64,000 nucleotides of DNA from Centroberyx gerrardi (taxonomy: Eukaryota; Chordata; Actinopteri; Beryciformes; Berycidae). Under the pieces are notes generated by a model. It searched no databases, was not told the origin of the DNA, and saw only the letters and a list, made by a program, of their open reading frames with translations. How positions within the stretch are numbered: the stretch's first letter is position 1; each line of letters begins with the position of its first letter. The position numbers and the translations under genes are program-made. The DNA is taken from NCBI RefSeq assembly GCF_048128805.1, contig NC_136017.1, positions 6,192,307-6,256,306 on the forward strand. Direction: 5' to 3'. This document shows, piece by piece, positions 10,493-22,600 of this stretch.

Positions 10493-13400
10493 TTGATGTT
10501 GACAGTTGTAGAAATATCATAATTATTGTAAGTTAAATATTTTCACTTCAAAATAACTACACAGCTATGATACTCATGCATTACAAATTTGACAGTAATA
10601 TCATTTAATACATTTGGTCCCATGACAAATATTAAATCGTAGTGAAGATGTAACGCTGTAAATTTACATATTTTCACTACAAAACAACTACACAACTACA
10701 CAACTACACAACTATCTCCAAAATCAATATGGTTTGAACATATACACTCTTACTTTGTTTTGGAATGTTACATTTGATGTAATATTTTGGCAATATTGTC
10801 ATTCCAAGTTGCGTTGTTGATTTGTAATGAACGTCACTAGAGATGAAAACAGATTTAGTTTTCAGAAGATATGAATGAAAACCAATAGAAACTTTGGATT
10901 ACTAAAAGGTCTTTCTTCATATGCATACTTCATACTGTATAATGCTAGTTGCTACGGTTACTTAACATGCTGTATAGTGACCAATGGGCCAAACTCGATA
11001 GGAACATAATTTTTCAATTAGGAGCTCTACTTTAGGAAGAACATGGTGTGGAAGATGAAGCCTGTTCACGTGTGCTCTAATTTCTGTGGCACTTTTAATT
11101 TATAGCCCCAAAATTGCATGCACAGCTTTGCTCAGTTGTAATTTTTTTTTTCTATCAATCAGGTGTACCCACAATCAGAAAAGTAATTCGATTTTATGAG
11201 TGAGAACCAAAGAGTTTCATATTAATGCTTCGTGCCACATGCAGAATACTCATGCATCACACATACATTTATCTTTCTATAAATTAGGTTCAACAACACA
11301 CTGTTTTCCTAACAAGTTGCTGTGTGGTGCTCAGGAAGATTTTTCCAATATTACTTTGGATTTATTTGGAAACCACAAAGCCTTTGATTACTGATTAGAG
11401 GTTTACTGATTAGAGGCTATTTTTTGGGCAAAACATTGTAATAAAATCATTTTAAATCAATATTTTATGTCAAATGCTTTATGTCGTTGGTAAGCAGCCA
11501 TGTAATAAGTGGGATAATGTACAGCAAACCGGTCATTTTTGCTAAATAAGCCCTGAAAATAAGCTTTGTGCTTGGTTCACCCTGCTGGGTTATTTTGTAA
11601 TAAGCACTGGCTCTCTGGACGTTATCCCTCACATACTGAATGTTACAAAAGAGGTAAATGAAAGTGTTTTTGCTCAGTGGAACTCAGGACGGGTAGATAT
11701 TCAGCAAGACTTTTGATTTATGATGAGAGACAGGGATCAAGGACTGATGTTTTGGCAGCCATGACACAAAAGGAGCCAATATCTGCCCAAGGAGAGGATT
11801 CTGGGAGGGCGGGGGGGTCAGGGATGTTTGGAGGTCTGTTTCCCAAGACTTCCAACCATATGTCAATTTTTTTTTTTGTCTTACTAAAATGGGAACTGGA
11901 GGTCTGAGAAATTCCCACCACCCTTCTCCAACCTACAACCCTGATAAAATATGGATGCCACACAGGTCACCGTTAGTTCTTTACCTGTATCTGTCGTAAT
12001 AATGCATTAAAACGCATTAAAATCAATCATCAGCCACCAGGATTACACTCATATGTGATGATAGTAAAGTGTTAAAAGAACATAAAATTATTTACAGTCC
12101 AATGACTATATTCTGTATTTGATTCCGATCTTGTCTTTGTTCTTCTACTGTTTCTATGTGTTTATGTTATATATACTGTTTTTTATAAGCTGTTTTTATT
12201 GGTTTATATTGTGTTTTATTCTTTCTGTCTTTTAACAAAGTACACAAGCCAATAAAAGGATCCTGATTCTGATGATCAATCAAATCAAACTGAGGCTTTT
12301 TAACAGCTAAGCTCAGCTGAGACTGAAACACTGGGTCAAACTAAGAAACAAACTTATTTCAAATGAACTTATTATCATTATAAAACAAAACCTATAACAA
12401 TGTCTCCTCACCACTGAGCCTTATTTATTTAAATGTTTTACCTTGATTTGTTTTCTTAATCCTTGATTCCATCCCATTATTTCAAAGAACATGACATCTG
12501 AATGATGTTTGATACGTCACAAAAAATAAGGAGAAAATCACTGTAATCTTTGGAAATTTACTTTATACTATCTGGGATTAGGACAGAAGCTCAAAATTTG
12601 TCCATGAGAACATTTTAGAAGCCAGACCTCTGATATGTTCCAGATATGGATCCGTCCTTACCGCCACAAAGCTGAAGAGCCCCGCCCACTTTATAGAGGT
12701 TGCGGTTGGCTAGCGGGCCAGCGCAGATCACGACAAATCCACCAATCACGACAGCCGCCACGCCCGCTACCAGGAAGATGCTCCAGAAAGTCCTAAAGAC
12801 TGCGAGTAGAGGAGGAAACACATCTTGGTATCCATCCACAGATCTGGCATCTGTACTTAAGGCTGATCTGTATAAAAAGAAAATAATACCAACCGATGGC
12901 AGAGTCGGGTTCAGAGGGTTGTGCAGGTAAACTGTGTGGCTTCACCGGTGTGCTGATTGGCTCATAAACAGGAAATGGGAAGAGGAACGCGGACTGGCAG
13001 ACCTTTGATGGTGGCTGATTAGCTAAGGGGGGGAAAAGGCACCAGAGGGAAAAGCAGTGGTGGAAAAAACACTCAAATCCTTTACTTAAGTAAAAGTATA
13101 GAAGTTTTAGCAGTCAAATCTACTTAAGTATCAAAAGTTAAAGTACTCATTCATTCAGAGTGTTAAATTATTGAAGCATTAACCTGTAAGAAGTGTTTTA
13201 ATGTTGTCGGTCTAACTGCTCCATATACTTTTGGGGAGTTTAAACTCTAACAATGCAACATATTTTATGAGCTTATCGTATGTTTTGCGTGTAAAACCTT
13301 ATTCTGCAAAGTAACTAGTAACTCCAGCCGTCCGATAAATGTAGTGGAGGGAAAAGTACAAGATTTCCCTCTGAAATGTAGTGGAGGAAAAGTATAAAGT

Positions 13401-14574
13401 CTCACAAAGTGGAAATACTCAAGTAAAGTGCCAGTACCTCAAAATTGCACTTAAGTACAGTACTTGAGTAAATGTACTTAGTTACTTTCCACCTCTGGGG
13501 AAAAGGAAGTTATGAAATGTACACTAGTACAGGTCCTTACGGATCCAAAGGTCCCACACGGAGTATTCATCAGGTCTGGAAATGAAAGAGCAGCGCCAGA
13601 ACAGACCCTCATGGAAGAACCTCACACCGTCCGCAGCCTGCCGGATCAGAAAAACAAAAAGGTTAAAATAAACGTCCTCTGCTTTTAAAATGATGTGCGA
13701 GCCAGAGACCTCATCAGGACAGGATCTAATGAAATCCTTTATGTGATCCAGTGCATCACACTGAATTATTGCTGCACTTTGACTTGGAAAAAATCTAGTT
13801 TTGTGTTACAGTATACAGCACCAGTCAAAAGTTTAAAGACACATTTTTCTTCATTTTTCACATTTTAGAATAATAGTAAAGACATCAGAACTATGAAATA
13901 ACACAAATGGAATTAGGCAGTGACCAAAAAAAGTGTTAAACAAATCAAAACTATCTTATATTTTAGATTCTTTAAAGTAGCCGCCCTTTGCCTTGATGGA
14001 AAGGCAAAGGCTTTGGAAAGAAATTCATACATAGGATCAACTTCACTATTTATATTTTTCTAAGAAACACATTTCAAGCATTTAAGCATAAGCCTTTAGA
14101 TCAAAATGGCTTTAAGATAATGAAAAACATGGTACATTCATGTGTCCAAACTTTTGACTGGTAGTGTAAAAACAATTGTTTGAAGTACTGATGCAGGATA
14201 AATGCCTAAACGAGGACTTCCACCAATAACCAGGGACACAAAGATATGCGTTACATCCACAGTGTGGGTGCTGCGGCTTTGACCCTTTGCACCCCGAACT
14301 TTGCTGCTCGTCACGCTGGCTCTCCAGGAATTTTTAAAGTTACTTGGTCTTAAATGTGAAGGTTAATAAACACAGATACCTTGGCGTTGCTCTTCCCGTG
14401 TCTCAAGCCGCTTCCTCCACCCTCCCATACGCTCCTGTCTCCTGGCGAGCCGCAGGACTCGGAGGCCAGCAGCCAGTACTCCGTCCCGCAGGAGAGCAGC
14501 GCCGACAGAAACCCTACTGCCCCGAAAAAGGAAGCCAGGAAGACGAGCACCTTCTGCCTCTCAGCAGGAGACAT
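9748..14574 (-). CDS. tmem182: Transmembrane protein 182-like, 5 coding exons (complete)
   Basis: Exons on the minus strand are 14574-14380, 13637-13541, 12931-12890, 12799-12662 and 10022-9748, which join in frame to 248 aa plus TGA. The fold is that of the claudin/PMP22 superfamily. TM1 is at about residues 8-30, followed by GTEYWLLA, then an extracellular loop with the HEGLFWRC signature. TM2 is at about 116-139, TM3 at about 151-174 and TM4 at about 202-224. Exon 4-5 text (ICAGPLANRNLYK, LMYLMWIQV) matches human TMEM182 as I remember it. In mammals TMEM182 is muscle- and adipose-associated and acts at the cell surface in myoblast differentiation. The start was chosen at 14574 because G is at -3 and the upstream frame has only a TTG. 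The C-terminal tail (KRNSLPELALPDVQQ) runs past the usual mammalian end. The teleost a/b paralog cannot be decided. Confidence 0.9.
10435..10489. repeat. (GA)n microsatellite in tmem182 intron 4
   Basis: A nearly pure GA run of 55 nt. The 2.6-kb intron 10023-12661 is otherwise AT-rich with no exon-like frame. It also holds short direct repeats of an ACAACTACACA type near 10,690. Confidence 0.9.
12662..12799 (-). CDS. tmem182: tmem182 coding exon 4 (residues 112-158)
   Basis: Acceptor TCGCAG| and donor |GTAAGG. It encodes TM2 and ICAGPLANRNLYK. Confidence 0.88.
12890..12931 (-). CDS. tmem182: tmem182 coding exon 3 (residues 98-112)
   Basis: A 42-nt micro-exon between CACAG| and |GTATTA. The alternative donor 4 nt earlier (GTTGGT) breaks the frame with exon 4, so the later one was chosen; the junction then reads PSVVFRTFW. 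Confidence 0.75.
13055..13497. mobile_element. hAT-type MITE in tmem182 intron 2, perfect 8-bp target duplication
   Basis: The ends read CAGTGGTGGAAAAAAC and, in reverse complement, CAGAGGTGGAAAGTAACT, with the ACTTAAGTA/TACTTGAGTA composition of a very common teleost repeat. It is flanked by GGGAAAAG at 13047-13054 and at 13498-13505, a perfect 8-bp duplication as hAT transposases make. The element makes up 443 of the 609 nt of intron 2. Confidence 0.9.
13541..13637 (-). CDS. tmem182: tmem182 coding exon 2 (residues 66-98)
   Basis: Acceptor GGCAG| and donor |GTAAGG. It encodes the FFHEGLFWRC loop signature and the VWDLWI segment, and ends in phase 1. Confidence 0.88.
13814..14168. mobile_element. 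Tc1/mariner-derived palindromic MITE, copy 1 (tmem182 intron 1)
   Basis: The left end TACAGCACCAGTCAAAAG and the right end (reverse complement) TACACTACCAGTCAAAAG frame 355 bp that is inverted-repeat almost throughout. The centre keeps the words TAGATTCTTTAAAGTAGCC and CCCTTTGCCTTGATGG, known from autonomous fish Tc1-like elements. Two further copies lie at 53804-54175 and 54753-55107. Confidence 0.85.
14380..14574 (-). CDS. tmem182: tmem182 coding exon 1 (residues 1-65)
   Basis: ATG at 14574-14572, then TM1 and the GTEYWLLA motif. It ends AAG|GTATCT at 14380/14379, phase 0. Confidence 0.88.
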
Positions 14575-14588
14575 GTCAGTCAATATTT

Positions 14589-14612
14589 CTAATATTTCTC
14601 CGTCTTGTCCAT
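14589..14612 (-). other. Possible upstream ORF of tmem182 (7 codons)
   Basis: If the 5' UTR is contiguous here, ATG at 14612 opens a frame MDKTEKY that ends with TAG at 14591-14589, 14 nt before the main ATG. It is seen directly; translation is unknown. Confidence 0.3.
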
Positions 14613-15304
14613 GTTGTTTTTTGCAGCCGTCAGCCTCCCTGCCTCTCTTTTTTTTACCCGTTTGTCATTTGTCTCTTCTTACTGTAGCTTGAGTATTAAT
14701 GTGTATAAAATGCTGTAAAGGTGCCAGTTCAGCCTGTTAAAAAGACATCAAATAAATCCTCATATACTCTGAAGAGCATGTCTAAATGTCCACTTAGGCT
14801 TTTACTACAAGAAGTGAGCAGGAATCCCCTCGCCAAACTGACCAATCAGGTGTGTGTGTGTGTGTGAAGTGGTTGTATGAAAATAAATGCAGGCGTCATG
14901 TGTTGGTGACCTAGAGGGGTTTGGTTACAGAGGTTTTTGCTCACACAAAAATAGCAGTGTTATGCTGAGAACAGATGCCATGTTGACAGCAGGATAGATT
15001 TCTGTATTATGTTGTTTTAACAAGAAGCTTACTATCTAGAAAGCCTGGATTGGGCGTGTTTTTGAAGGAAATTAGACTCCACATTGATTTAGTTTCTCTC
15101 TCTCGTAATAAAAAGGCCATTAGAACTTTTAATGTCATTTATATTATGGTCTTTGTGTCATTTGATCAGATCAAGAGTAGAATCAGGAAGGACAGGGGAA
15201 AAGAAAATTACAGAAAAACATATGGGTTCACTCACAATGTGCATCTAAAAGTGGGAGTATTTGTTGTGTTCTTGTATCTTTCTAAAATTTTCTGAAATGT
15301 TCTT

Positions 15305-15398
15305 CTTTTATCTGCCTTCGATTGATGTAAAGCACTTTGAGCTGCATGTTGTGTATGAAAGGTGCTATACAAATAAAGGTTATTATTATTTCAGTAAA
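15305..15398 (+). repeat. Non-LTR retrotransposon-like 3' tail
   Basis: The text AAAGCACTTTGAGCTGCAT, then GTGCTATACAAATAAAGG and a TTATT run, is the 3' end seen on many vertebrate L2-like LINE fragments. No reverse transcriptase is present. The family is given from memory. Confidence 0.5.
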
Positions 15399-15559
15399 TC
15401 TGTATCTGTCATTATCTTTATATAGGCATAGGTATCCTTTTTTGCATTACACAGCTGTATTTTATAAAGGAAACATACTTCCTTTTATCCACTAATCAAA
15501 CACTGAATATTGCAGTTTGGAGAGAGTTTACTCACAAAATTAGAAAGGAAACTGTCACA

Positions 15560-15780
15560 TATCATTGCAGTTGGGTAAAAACCTTGTGTCTCCAAAATGT
15601 AAAAGCAGCCTTGTTTTTAGCTTGACTATCATGTATTTTTGAGTTTATCCAAACGAGTTTCAAAGCGTCTCATAAGCCCAAGGATGGTAAAAACTTTCTC
15701 GACCCCACATAAGACCGTATAATCCTTCGATTTAAGTAGAAAACATGAAAATCAGACTTGACAAATTGCAGCCACAACTG
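15560..15780. repeat. Dispersed repeat, copy A (second copy at 16985-17195)
   Basis: Both stretches contain AAACCTTGT-TCTCC/TGCC, CAGCCTTGTTTTTAGCTT, TGCATTTTTGA-like and ATAAGCCC/ATAAGCCA blocks in the same order. The second copy ends with an inverted echo of its start (ACAAGGTTTTCA), suggesting a fold-back element. The family is unknown to me. Confidence 0.5.
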
Positions 15781-16087
15781 TAGAAATATCTCCTTGGCAT
15801 TTATTGGAATGCCAGCATTGAAATCCAGATTTGGTACAGTACAAGGCTATCCAGTATAACTGAGATCTAGGCAACAGTGATGGTCCAACAACAGTCATTC
15901 CAACTGAATGTTCATATATTAATATGACTATTTTCAAGACATTAAATTGTTCCAAGAGATTAGCAATACAAATAAAAAGGTCAAAGGAAAAGCTGAACAG
16001 AGGAAAAATGAAGATATAAGACGAAACATCTTGTCTCAGTTAAACCTGGGGAACTTTTATTTGAACAGATTTCAGAAGGTGTGCCTG

Positions 16088-16093
16088 TTTATT
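16088..16093 (-). terminator. Candidate actr3 polyadenylation signal
   Basis: AATAAA on the minus strand, about 640 nt after the stop codon. A second one lies at 16056-16061. This rests on the hexamer only. Confidence 0.35.
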
Positions 16094-16736
16094 TAATTAT
16101 CTTTTCAAATAAATATTCCTTCCAGGTACTGAGGGATATTTAAAGAAGAAAAAAAAAAAATCAGGAATGGTTAGTAATTATCAATGCCTTGTATAATTGG
16201 TGATTGTTTTTTAAAGAATGTCTTGTATCTCTACATCCATTTGATGTCTTACTGATCAAAAAAGGAGTTTTGTTCCATGATGTTTTTGGAAAGTCGTCTA
16301 GCTAAGCGTCAAGCCCTCCGTCTTGATTTATCGGTGCATATAACATACAGCAAGAACCCAACCCATATACACAGAGAAGTGCATTTATACAGGACTCATG
16401 TTGATTAATTACACGTTACAACCCTGTGAGGATATTATAAGAACATAATACGAGGCACGTAGAAATTAAAGATTTTATCACCTATTATTAACCTACTTGC
16501 GGTAAACATTTTATGCGAGGATCCTTTGGGCTTAGTCACCTCTTTCCTCTTAATTTGGGAGGATATTGCCACTGTTTTGGCAGTTTGTTTTGGTCCACTG
16601 TCGCTCTATCCCAATGAACAGGTCGGTCGGAGCATCCCGTGCAAAAGCCTCGCGGCGCTTCCACGGTATGCGTGGTCCTGCGGCGCCCTCCTCCGCTTCC
16701 TCAGCCCCCTCCGAATGCGTCTCCCGCGGCGGCCTC

Positions 16737-16832
16737 TTAAGACATGACTCCGAACACCGGGTTGTGGCGGCAGATGCTCGGCCCGATCTCCTCGTAGTCT
16801 TTCTTGGTGTGGCACACTTGGTAGAATTCAGG
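16737..16832 (-). CDS. actr3: actr3 coding exon 12 (residues 388-418 and stop)
   Basis: Encodes [17 protein letters not shown] through NPVFGVMS, then TAA at 16739-16737. Confidence 0.97.
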   Translation of the reverse strand, partial: PEFYQVCHTKKDYEEIGPSICRHNPVFGVMS

Positions 16833-19199
16833 CTGCCGAAAGAGAAGTCGGTCGCGGTCAGTGTCTGTTCCCATCAAATTTACCTTCTTATAATATCAGA
16901 AATATCAAAACCCATGGTATTGTGCCGATAAAGTTATGGGTTAGGGTTCTTTTGGATTCTTGTTGAATGCCAGTTAATTGGCTGAAAGTCCACACAAAAG
17001 GAACACATCACTGTTGTTGGGTGAAAACCTTGTATCTGCCTTGTAACAGCCTTGTTTTTAGCTTAACAACCATGCATTTTTGACTATATTTTTAGTTTTG
17101 AAAAAGGTTTTATAAGCCATAGAGGGCCAAAAACATGAAAATCACCTACATTGGAGCTACAAGGTTTTCATTCGACAACAACATGATAGCACAACTACGA
17201 CACTTTTAGGCACAGGTGGACACCAATCACATTTTCCTTGGGTAAAAGACCATAGCATGTGTGCAATATGGTCCGGAATATGATGTGATAACTGGTCAGC
17301 TGTACTTTCTTCTTTCTGTTTTTCCCATGTCAAAGAAGATTCTATGCATTTCTCACTTGTTTGCTGATGTCAGTTAAAGTTAAAAAAGATGAGGTATGAT
17401 GATTTATGGAGAGAAGGAGTTTAAAATACTTGTTTAGATACTCACAGTAGAAGCCAGCATGGAGCCTCCGAACCAGACAGCGTACCTCTGCATGTGATGA
17501 GTGATGACCTGCACATCGATGGGCTTGGGCTGCAAAAAAGTGGGTAACTCACTCAATATAATCTTAAAAATGAGCCAATACAATAAAAAGCAAACTCGTC
17601 TCTTGCAATCACAACATGTGAAGTGGCAGTGCGGCCTACAACTAGATAAAATGATAGTCTTATTAGGATTGAATAACAACAATCAGCCATACTTTTCCAT
17701 GCATGACCCCAACTTTTCAAGACTTGAAAATTCTCAAATTAATTTTCCATACTTCCCCGATCTTTCCAGACCTGCGGAAGAACCCTGCATTTACAAGCAG
17801 TTTGGTGGACTATTCCTCATCCTCCTTCCCGAATTTCCCCAAGGGGATTAATAAAGTGATATCTTATCTTAATTCTCACCTTCAACTTGCCCCCGCTCAG
17901 CTCCTCGCTGATCTTCAGTCGTCCATCCACGGTCCTCTTGAGGTCCCTCTGCAGGCGTCTGCCGAAGTCCCTGAACATGGTGGAGCCTCCGGAGAGAACC
18001 ACGTTCTGTGTGACGCACGGAAGGGACGGGACATCAAGTACAAAAACGCACAAGCAACTAGGCATCTGATCTAATGGCTTTGAGGGATGTGTGTCCAAAC
18101 CTTGTAGAGCGGGCGCCTGACGTCGATCGGGCAGTTCTGGATGACTTCATCCACCACCTCCGAGATCGGCTGGGTGAAGTCCGGGTTGGCAAACTGGACA
18201 AATGGAAAGATAATGTTATGATGTTTTGAAAAGTAAAATTAATTATCTTCCTTACCAGGAAACTCAGAAATCTGAATAATCACTGACATTTATATCAGTC
18301 ACAACCCCAGGCCACATTATGCCGAGTCAATATTGTTAGTAACAAATAGGGCTGCATGATGCTAACAAAAAACAAATTCGTTGTATTGCTTGATATGGGT
18401 TAGTGATTGCAGTACAAATTACATGGCGTTTCCATTTGAACACTTAAATATGTTTAAAAATGTGAAGGGAAGCAACAAAATGAGATGTTTATGCTTAGGA
18501 TTTGCTCAGTTGAAGTTAAAAGAAAATCTTCTCCAGCATACAACCTGATTTTCTGGGCCAGGTGGTGGCCGCATGGTGGAAGAATACTTTATTTACGAGA
18601 TATTCTCCAAGGTACTTTTCCCTCTAAAAAAAAAAATGCACTGTCTTGCGATTTGGAAACTACAGTAGTCAGTATTTTTTTTTTATGAATTGTGCAGCCT
18701 TATGTTACGTTCACGCTGCCAGCAACTCCAGAAACCAATCATCTTAAGTAATATTCTACAGTCAGAGAAACGTCAGCCGATGTTGACTACAGTCACCTCA
18801 ACTTATGGGTGGCATCATCTATCAGCGGCCAATCACGGTGTTGCTTCATGTCAGACTGAAGCGACTGTACCTCAGGATGGAAGAAGATCTCGGGCCCCAG
18901 GAAGCGCTCGTAGCCCACGTCGATGGTGAACTCCTTCTTGCTGATGGCGTTGATGCCCGTGTACTGCTTGATCCACTTGGAGCCGTCTGTGTCGTATTTG
19001 CTAAACTCTTTCACCAGGTCAGGGCAGACGTAGCTGAAGCGCTCCTGAAGCAATAAAACAATGTGTTTAGAATATTTACAATATAATGTTTACAATATTA
19101 GAATCATTAGAGGATACTATTGTTGTGGAAGGAGAGGAAGGAAAGTTATTATGATTATGATTATTATTATTATTAGTAGTAGTAGCAGAAGTAGTAGTA

Positions 19200-19233
<34 letters not shown>

Positions 19234-19631
19234 CAGTAGCAGTAGCAGAAATAGTAGCAGTAGCAGTAGTAGTAGAAGTAGTAGCAGTAGCAGTAGTAGA
19301 AGTAGTAGTAGTAGTAGTAGAAGTAGTAATGGTAGTAGTAGAAGTAGTAGCAGTAGCAGTAGTAGTAGAAGTAGTAGTAGTAGTAGAAGTAGCAGTAGTA
19401 GCAGTAGTAGTAGTAGTAGAAGTAATAGTAGTAGTAGTAGTAGAAGTAGCAGTAGTAGCAGTAGTAGTAGTAGTAGAAGTAATAGTAGTAGTAGTAGTAG
19501 TAGTAGTAGAAGTAGCAGTAGCAGTAGTAGTAGAAGTAGTAGTAGTAGAAGAAGTAGCAGTAGTAGTAGAATAGTAGTAGTAGTAGTAGTAGAAGTAGCA
19601 GTAGTAGCAGTAGTAGTAGTAGTAGAAGTAA

Positions 19632-19673
<42 letters not shown>

Positions 19674-22600
19674 AAGTAGTAGAAGCAGTAGTAGTAGAAG
19701 TAGTAGTAGTAGAAGTAGTAGCAGTAGCAGTAGCAGCAGTAGTAGAAGTAGTAGTAGTAGAAGAAGTAGCAGTAGTAGCAATAGTAGTAGAAGTAATAGT
19801 AGTAGTAGTAGAAGTAGTAGTAGTAGTAGAAGTAGTAGTAGTAGCAGTAGTAGTAGTAGTAGTAGCAGTAGTAGTAGATGTAATAGTAGTAGTAGCAGCA
19901 GCAGCAGTAACTGTAGTAGCAGTAGTAATTGATAGAGTACCTTTCAAAAGAATGTAAAACAAAACCAAATTAATCAAAAAGTAATTACAAAAGAGGTCAT
20001 GAAATAATAAAGTGCTAAGGACTGATGTTCTGTTTGGAGGTTGGCCTGGGAAAGTAATGCCCATGTTCTGTGTCTCTCTAGGCATTTCTCCTGCTCTTTA
20101 TAACACAAAATCCCTGAAGAGCGTGGACCCATTTCTATTTAAAACCTCTAATATTCATTACAGTTCCTTGGAGCCAGTTACATGTATTTGTCATTTACAC
20201 TTCTGGTGACTATGTAGCTCCACTGCCCTCTAGTGGCCAGGGTGAGAAATGCAACTAATAATACTCTAACAATCAATATCATCTGTATGAAACACTCATA
20301 GGTATCAAGCCCTTTTATGGGTCATCATTTTGCATTTTTCAATATCAGAATAACTCATTTCCTTTATTATGCAGATTTCAATACAGAAATAAAGCTTTCA
20401 TGCAAAATGCAGTAACAACTACAGGGTAAAAAATAACATATTTAAAGCTGCACTAGGGAAGAGCTTTATGTAAAAATACACCAGTCTTATCAGTCTAAAT
20501 TACAAAGTGGGGTGTCAAAAATCAGGTGTCAAGAATGGACACTTTTACACCCACAGAAAGTGATGAATCGAAACTTAAGAGCGAAACACAACCCGTCTCC
20601 TAAACAACAGCGAGCACCACTCCGTCTCTTGTCCTTTTAGTATTCTTTATTTAATGCAATCACCAATGTGTGAAGTCGCTTAGCGCAGCTTTTAACTTTC
20701 CTTATCAGAGTTTCAAAGCACTGTAAAGATAAAAGAGGTGGAGTGCAGAGAGAGGGAAGGCTGACCTTGACAGCTTTGGCCGTCTCCAGCGACTGCTCCG
20801 GAGGGATTCCCACCTCTCGCTCCCTCAGCAGCTGTTGGATGAAGTATGTGATGTCTCGACCAGCGATGGGGATGTGTTTTATGCAGCTACCGATGACGTA
20901 GCCTTCAGCCTGGAAGCCAAACAAGCACGAGTATTACTTGAGAACAGGGAAAAAAACAAACTTTTTGGTCCAGTGGCTGGTAAATCCCAAAATTTATCAG
21001 CCACATTCATTATATTACCAGCCAACTAGATGATGCTGAAATAATGGTTGGTTATCTGCCAAAGTATCTGGTAAATCTAACTAATTTACTACAGCCAAAG
21101 ATTTAGCACCATGGATAATGGTGGAAGCATGTTATTTGGACAGAAAGAAGTTCATATAATAAGAGCAGGAAACTGACTTTTTCATTTACTGACCACACCA
21201 AAAATTCAAGAACCAATTTCACTAATTTACCAGCCAAATATTTTTTTTTTTTTAAAAAGAGCAGAACCTCCAAATAACGGTTGGTTACCTGCTAAAGTGT
21301 CTGGTAGAGCAAACTAATTTACTACAGCCAAAGATTTAGCAGCACTGTTAATTTCCCACTATGACTGAGATTAGATTATTCATTCAAGTGTATTATAAAT
21401 AAATGAAATAAATAATGACTTTCACTATTTTACCAGTTTAGAATAATCCCTCCAAAGTGGCTGGTAGAATATACAAACTTACCAAAAATCTGCCAATATT
21501 TGTATGATGGCTGGTGTTAACCTCTGACCCTGTGTATAATATTTAAAAAGCTGATCACAGTAAAAGTCACTGACCACTGGGATGACGTGCGTGACTCCGT
21601 CTCCGCTGTCGATCACCGTCCCCGTCAGCGTCCGCTCCCCCACCTGTCTGGACGTCCAGGAGGCAGCCAGCGCCAGGACAGCCTGACAGGGGGAAATCAC
21701 AAGTTCAATAATACTTAGACACAGATAAAGTCTGCACTACCCTGTTGTCCCATAATGACTGGCTAGCACACAAATAAAGCAAATTACGGTGCTTTGTATG
21801 GAGACAATGCATAGCTTAAGGTTGAACTAGATTTAGCCTATACCATTTTGGAATTGAACGTACACTGAACAAAAATATAAACGCAACATGCAACAATTTT
21901 CAAGATTTTACTTGGTTACAGTTCATATGAGAAAATCATTTGAGAGAAATTCAAAGAAGAAAGGCTCAGTAACAATGATGTAAACAAAGTTGTACAGAAG
22001 ATTTGAGAAAAATAAGCGTTTTATGGAAAATTAATGGGATATTTTAACTCATGAAACATGGGACCAAAACTTTACATGTTGCATTCATATTTTTGTTCAG
22101 TATATAAGCCAGACCTTTCCGTTTTACTTTGTTTTAGCATTGTTATAGTGCAGGAGAAAAGTCTGGTTGACCAAAGTCAGAAAAAAGTCCAGAGAGTGTT
22201 TGCATTTTTTCAACCAATCACAATCCAGGCAGGCAGGTATTCATAACTATCGGGTTAACTGGCGTCGTCTTGGGTGTCTGTTAGTTAATGATGGTGTTTG
22301 AACCCACTTGGAACAGTGAAGGTGATTGGTCGAGATGCAAAGCTCAAGTTGTGGGTGTAGCGAAGGAATGAGGGGGAGAAAAACAGGGATTTGCAGACAG
22401 TGGGTATAAGGTGTAGAGTATTTGTTCAGTGTTGGTTTGTTGGTTCGTCTTAGCAGCTAAAAAAGGTTAGCTACTTGCCGATGTAGAATTAACAGACTTA
22501 CCAGCAATAGCGAAAAAATACTGTCTGCAATTTGGTTTGTGGCTAGTGTTCATTTCATGCCCTAACATGTCTTGGAAACTTACCTGAACAGCGATGTAGA

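Larger units (their letters stand above)
14575..16736. other. actr3-tmem182 intergenic region
   Basis: About 2.2 kb holding the actr3 3' UTR on the right and the tmem182 promoter and 5' UTR on the left. Minus-strand AATAAA-type signals at 16088-16093 and 16056-16061 could end the actr3 mRNA. A (GT)n run lies near 14850, a LINE-like 3' tail near 15310-15395 and a dispersed repeat at 15560-15780. No other gene is seen. Confidence 0.6.

Noticed and set aside
14584-14592. Earlier start for tmem182 giving MTDMSP
   Set aside because: The codon is TTG, not ATG; the ATG at 14574 has an acceptable context.
19061-20085. Long open frames reading poly-Ser/Val (plus) and poly-Leu/Thr (minus)
   Set aside because: They are translations of the AGT/CTA microsatellite in an actr3 intron; no unique protein sequence or gene structure.
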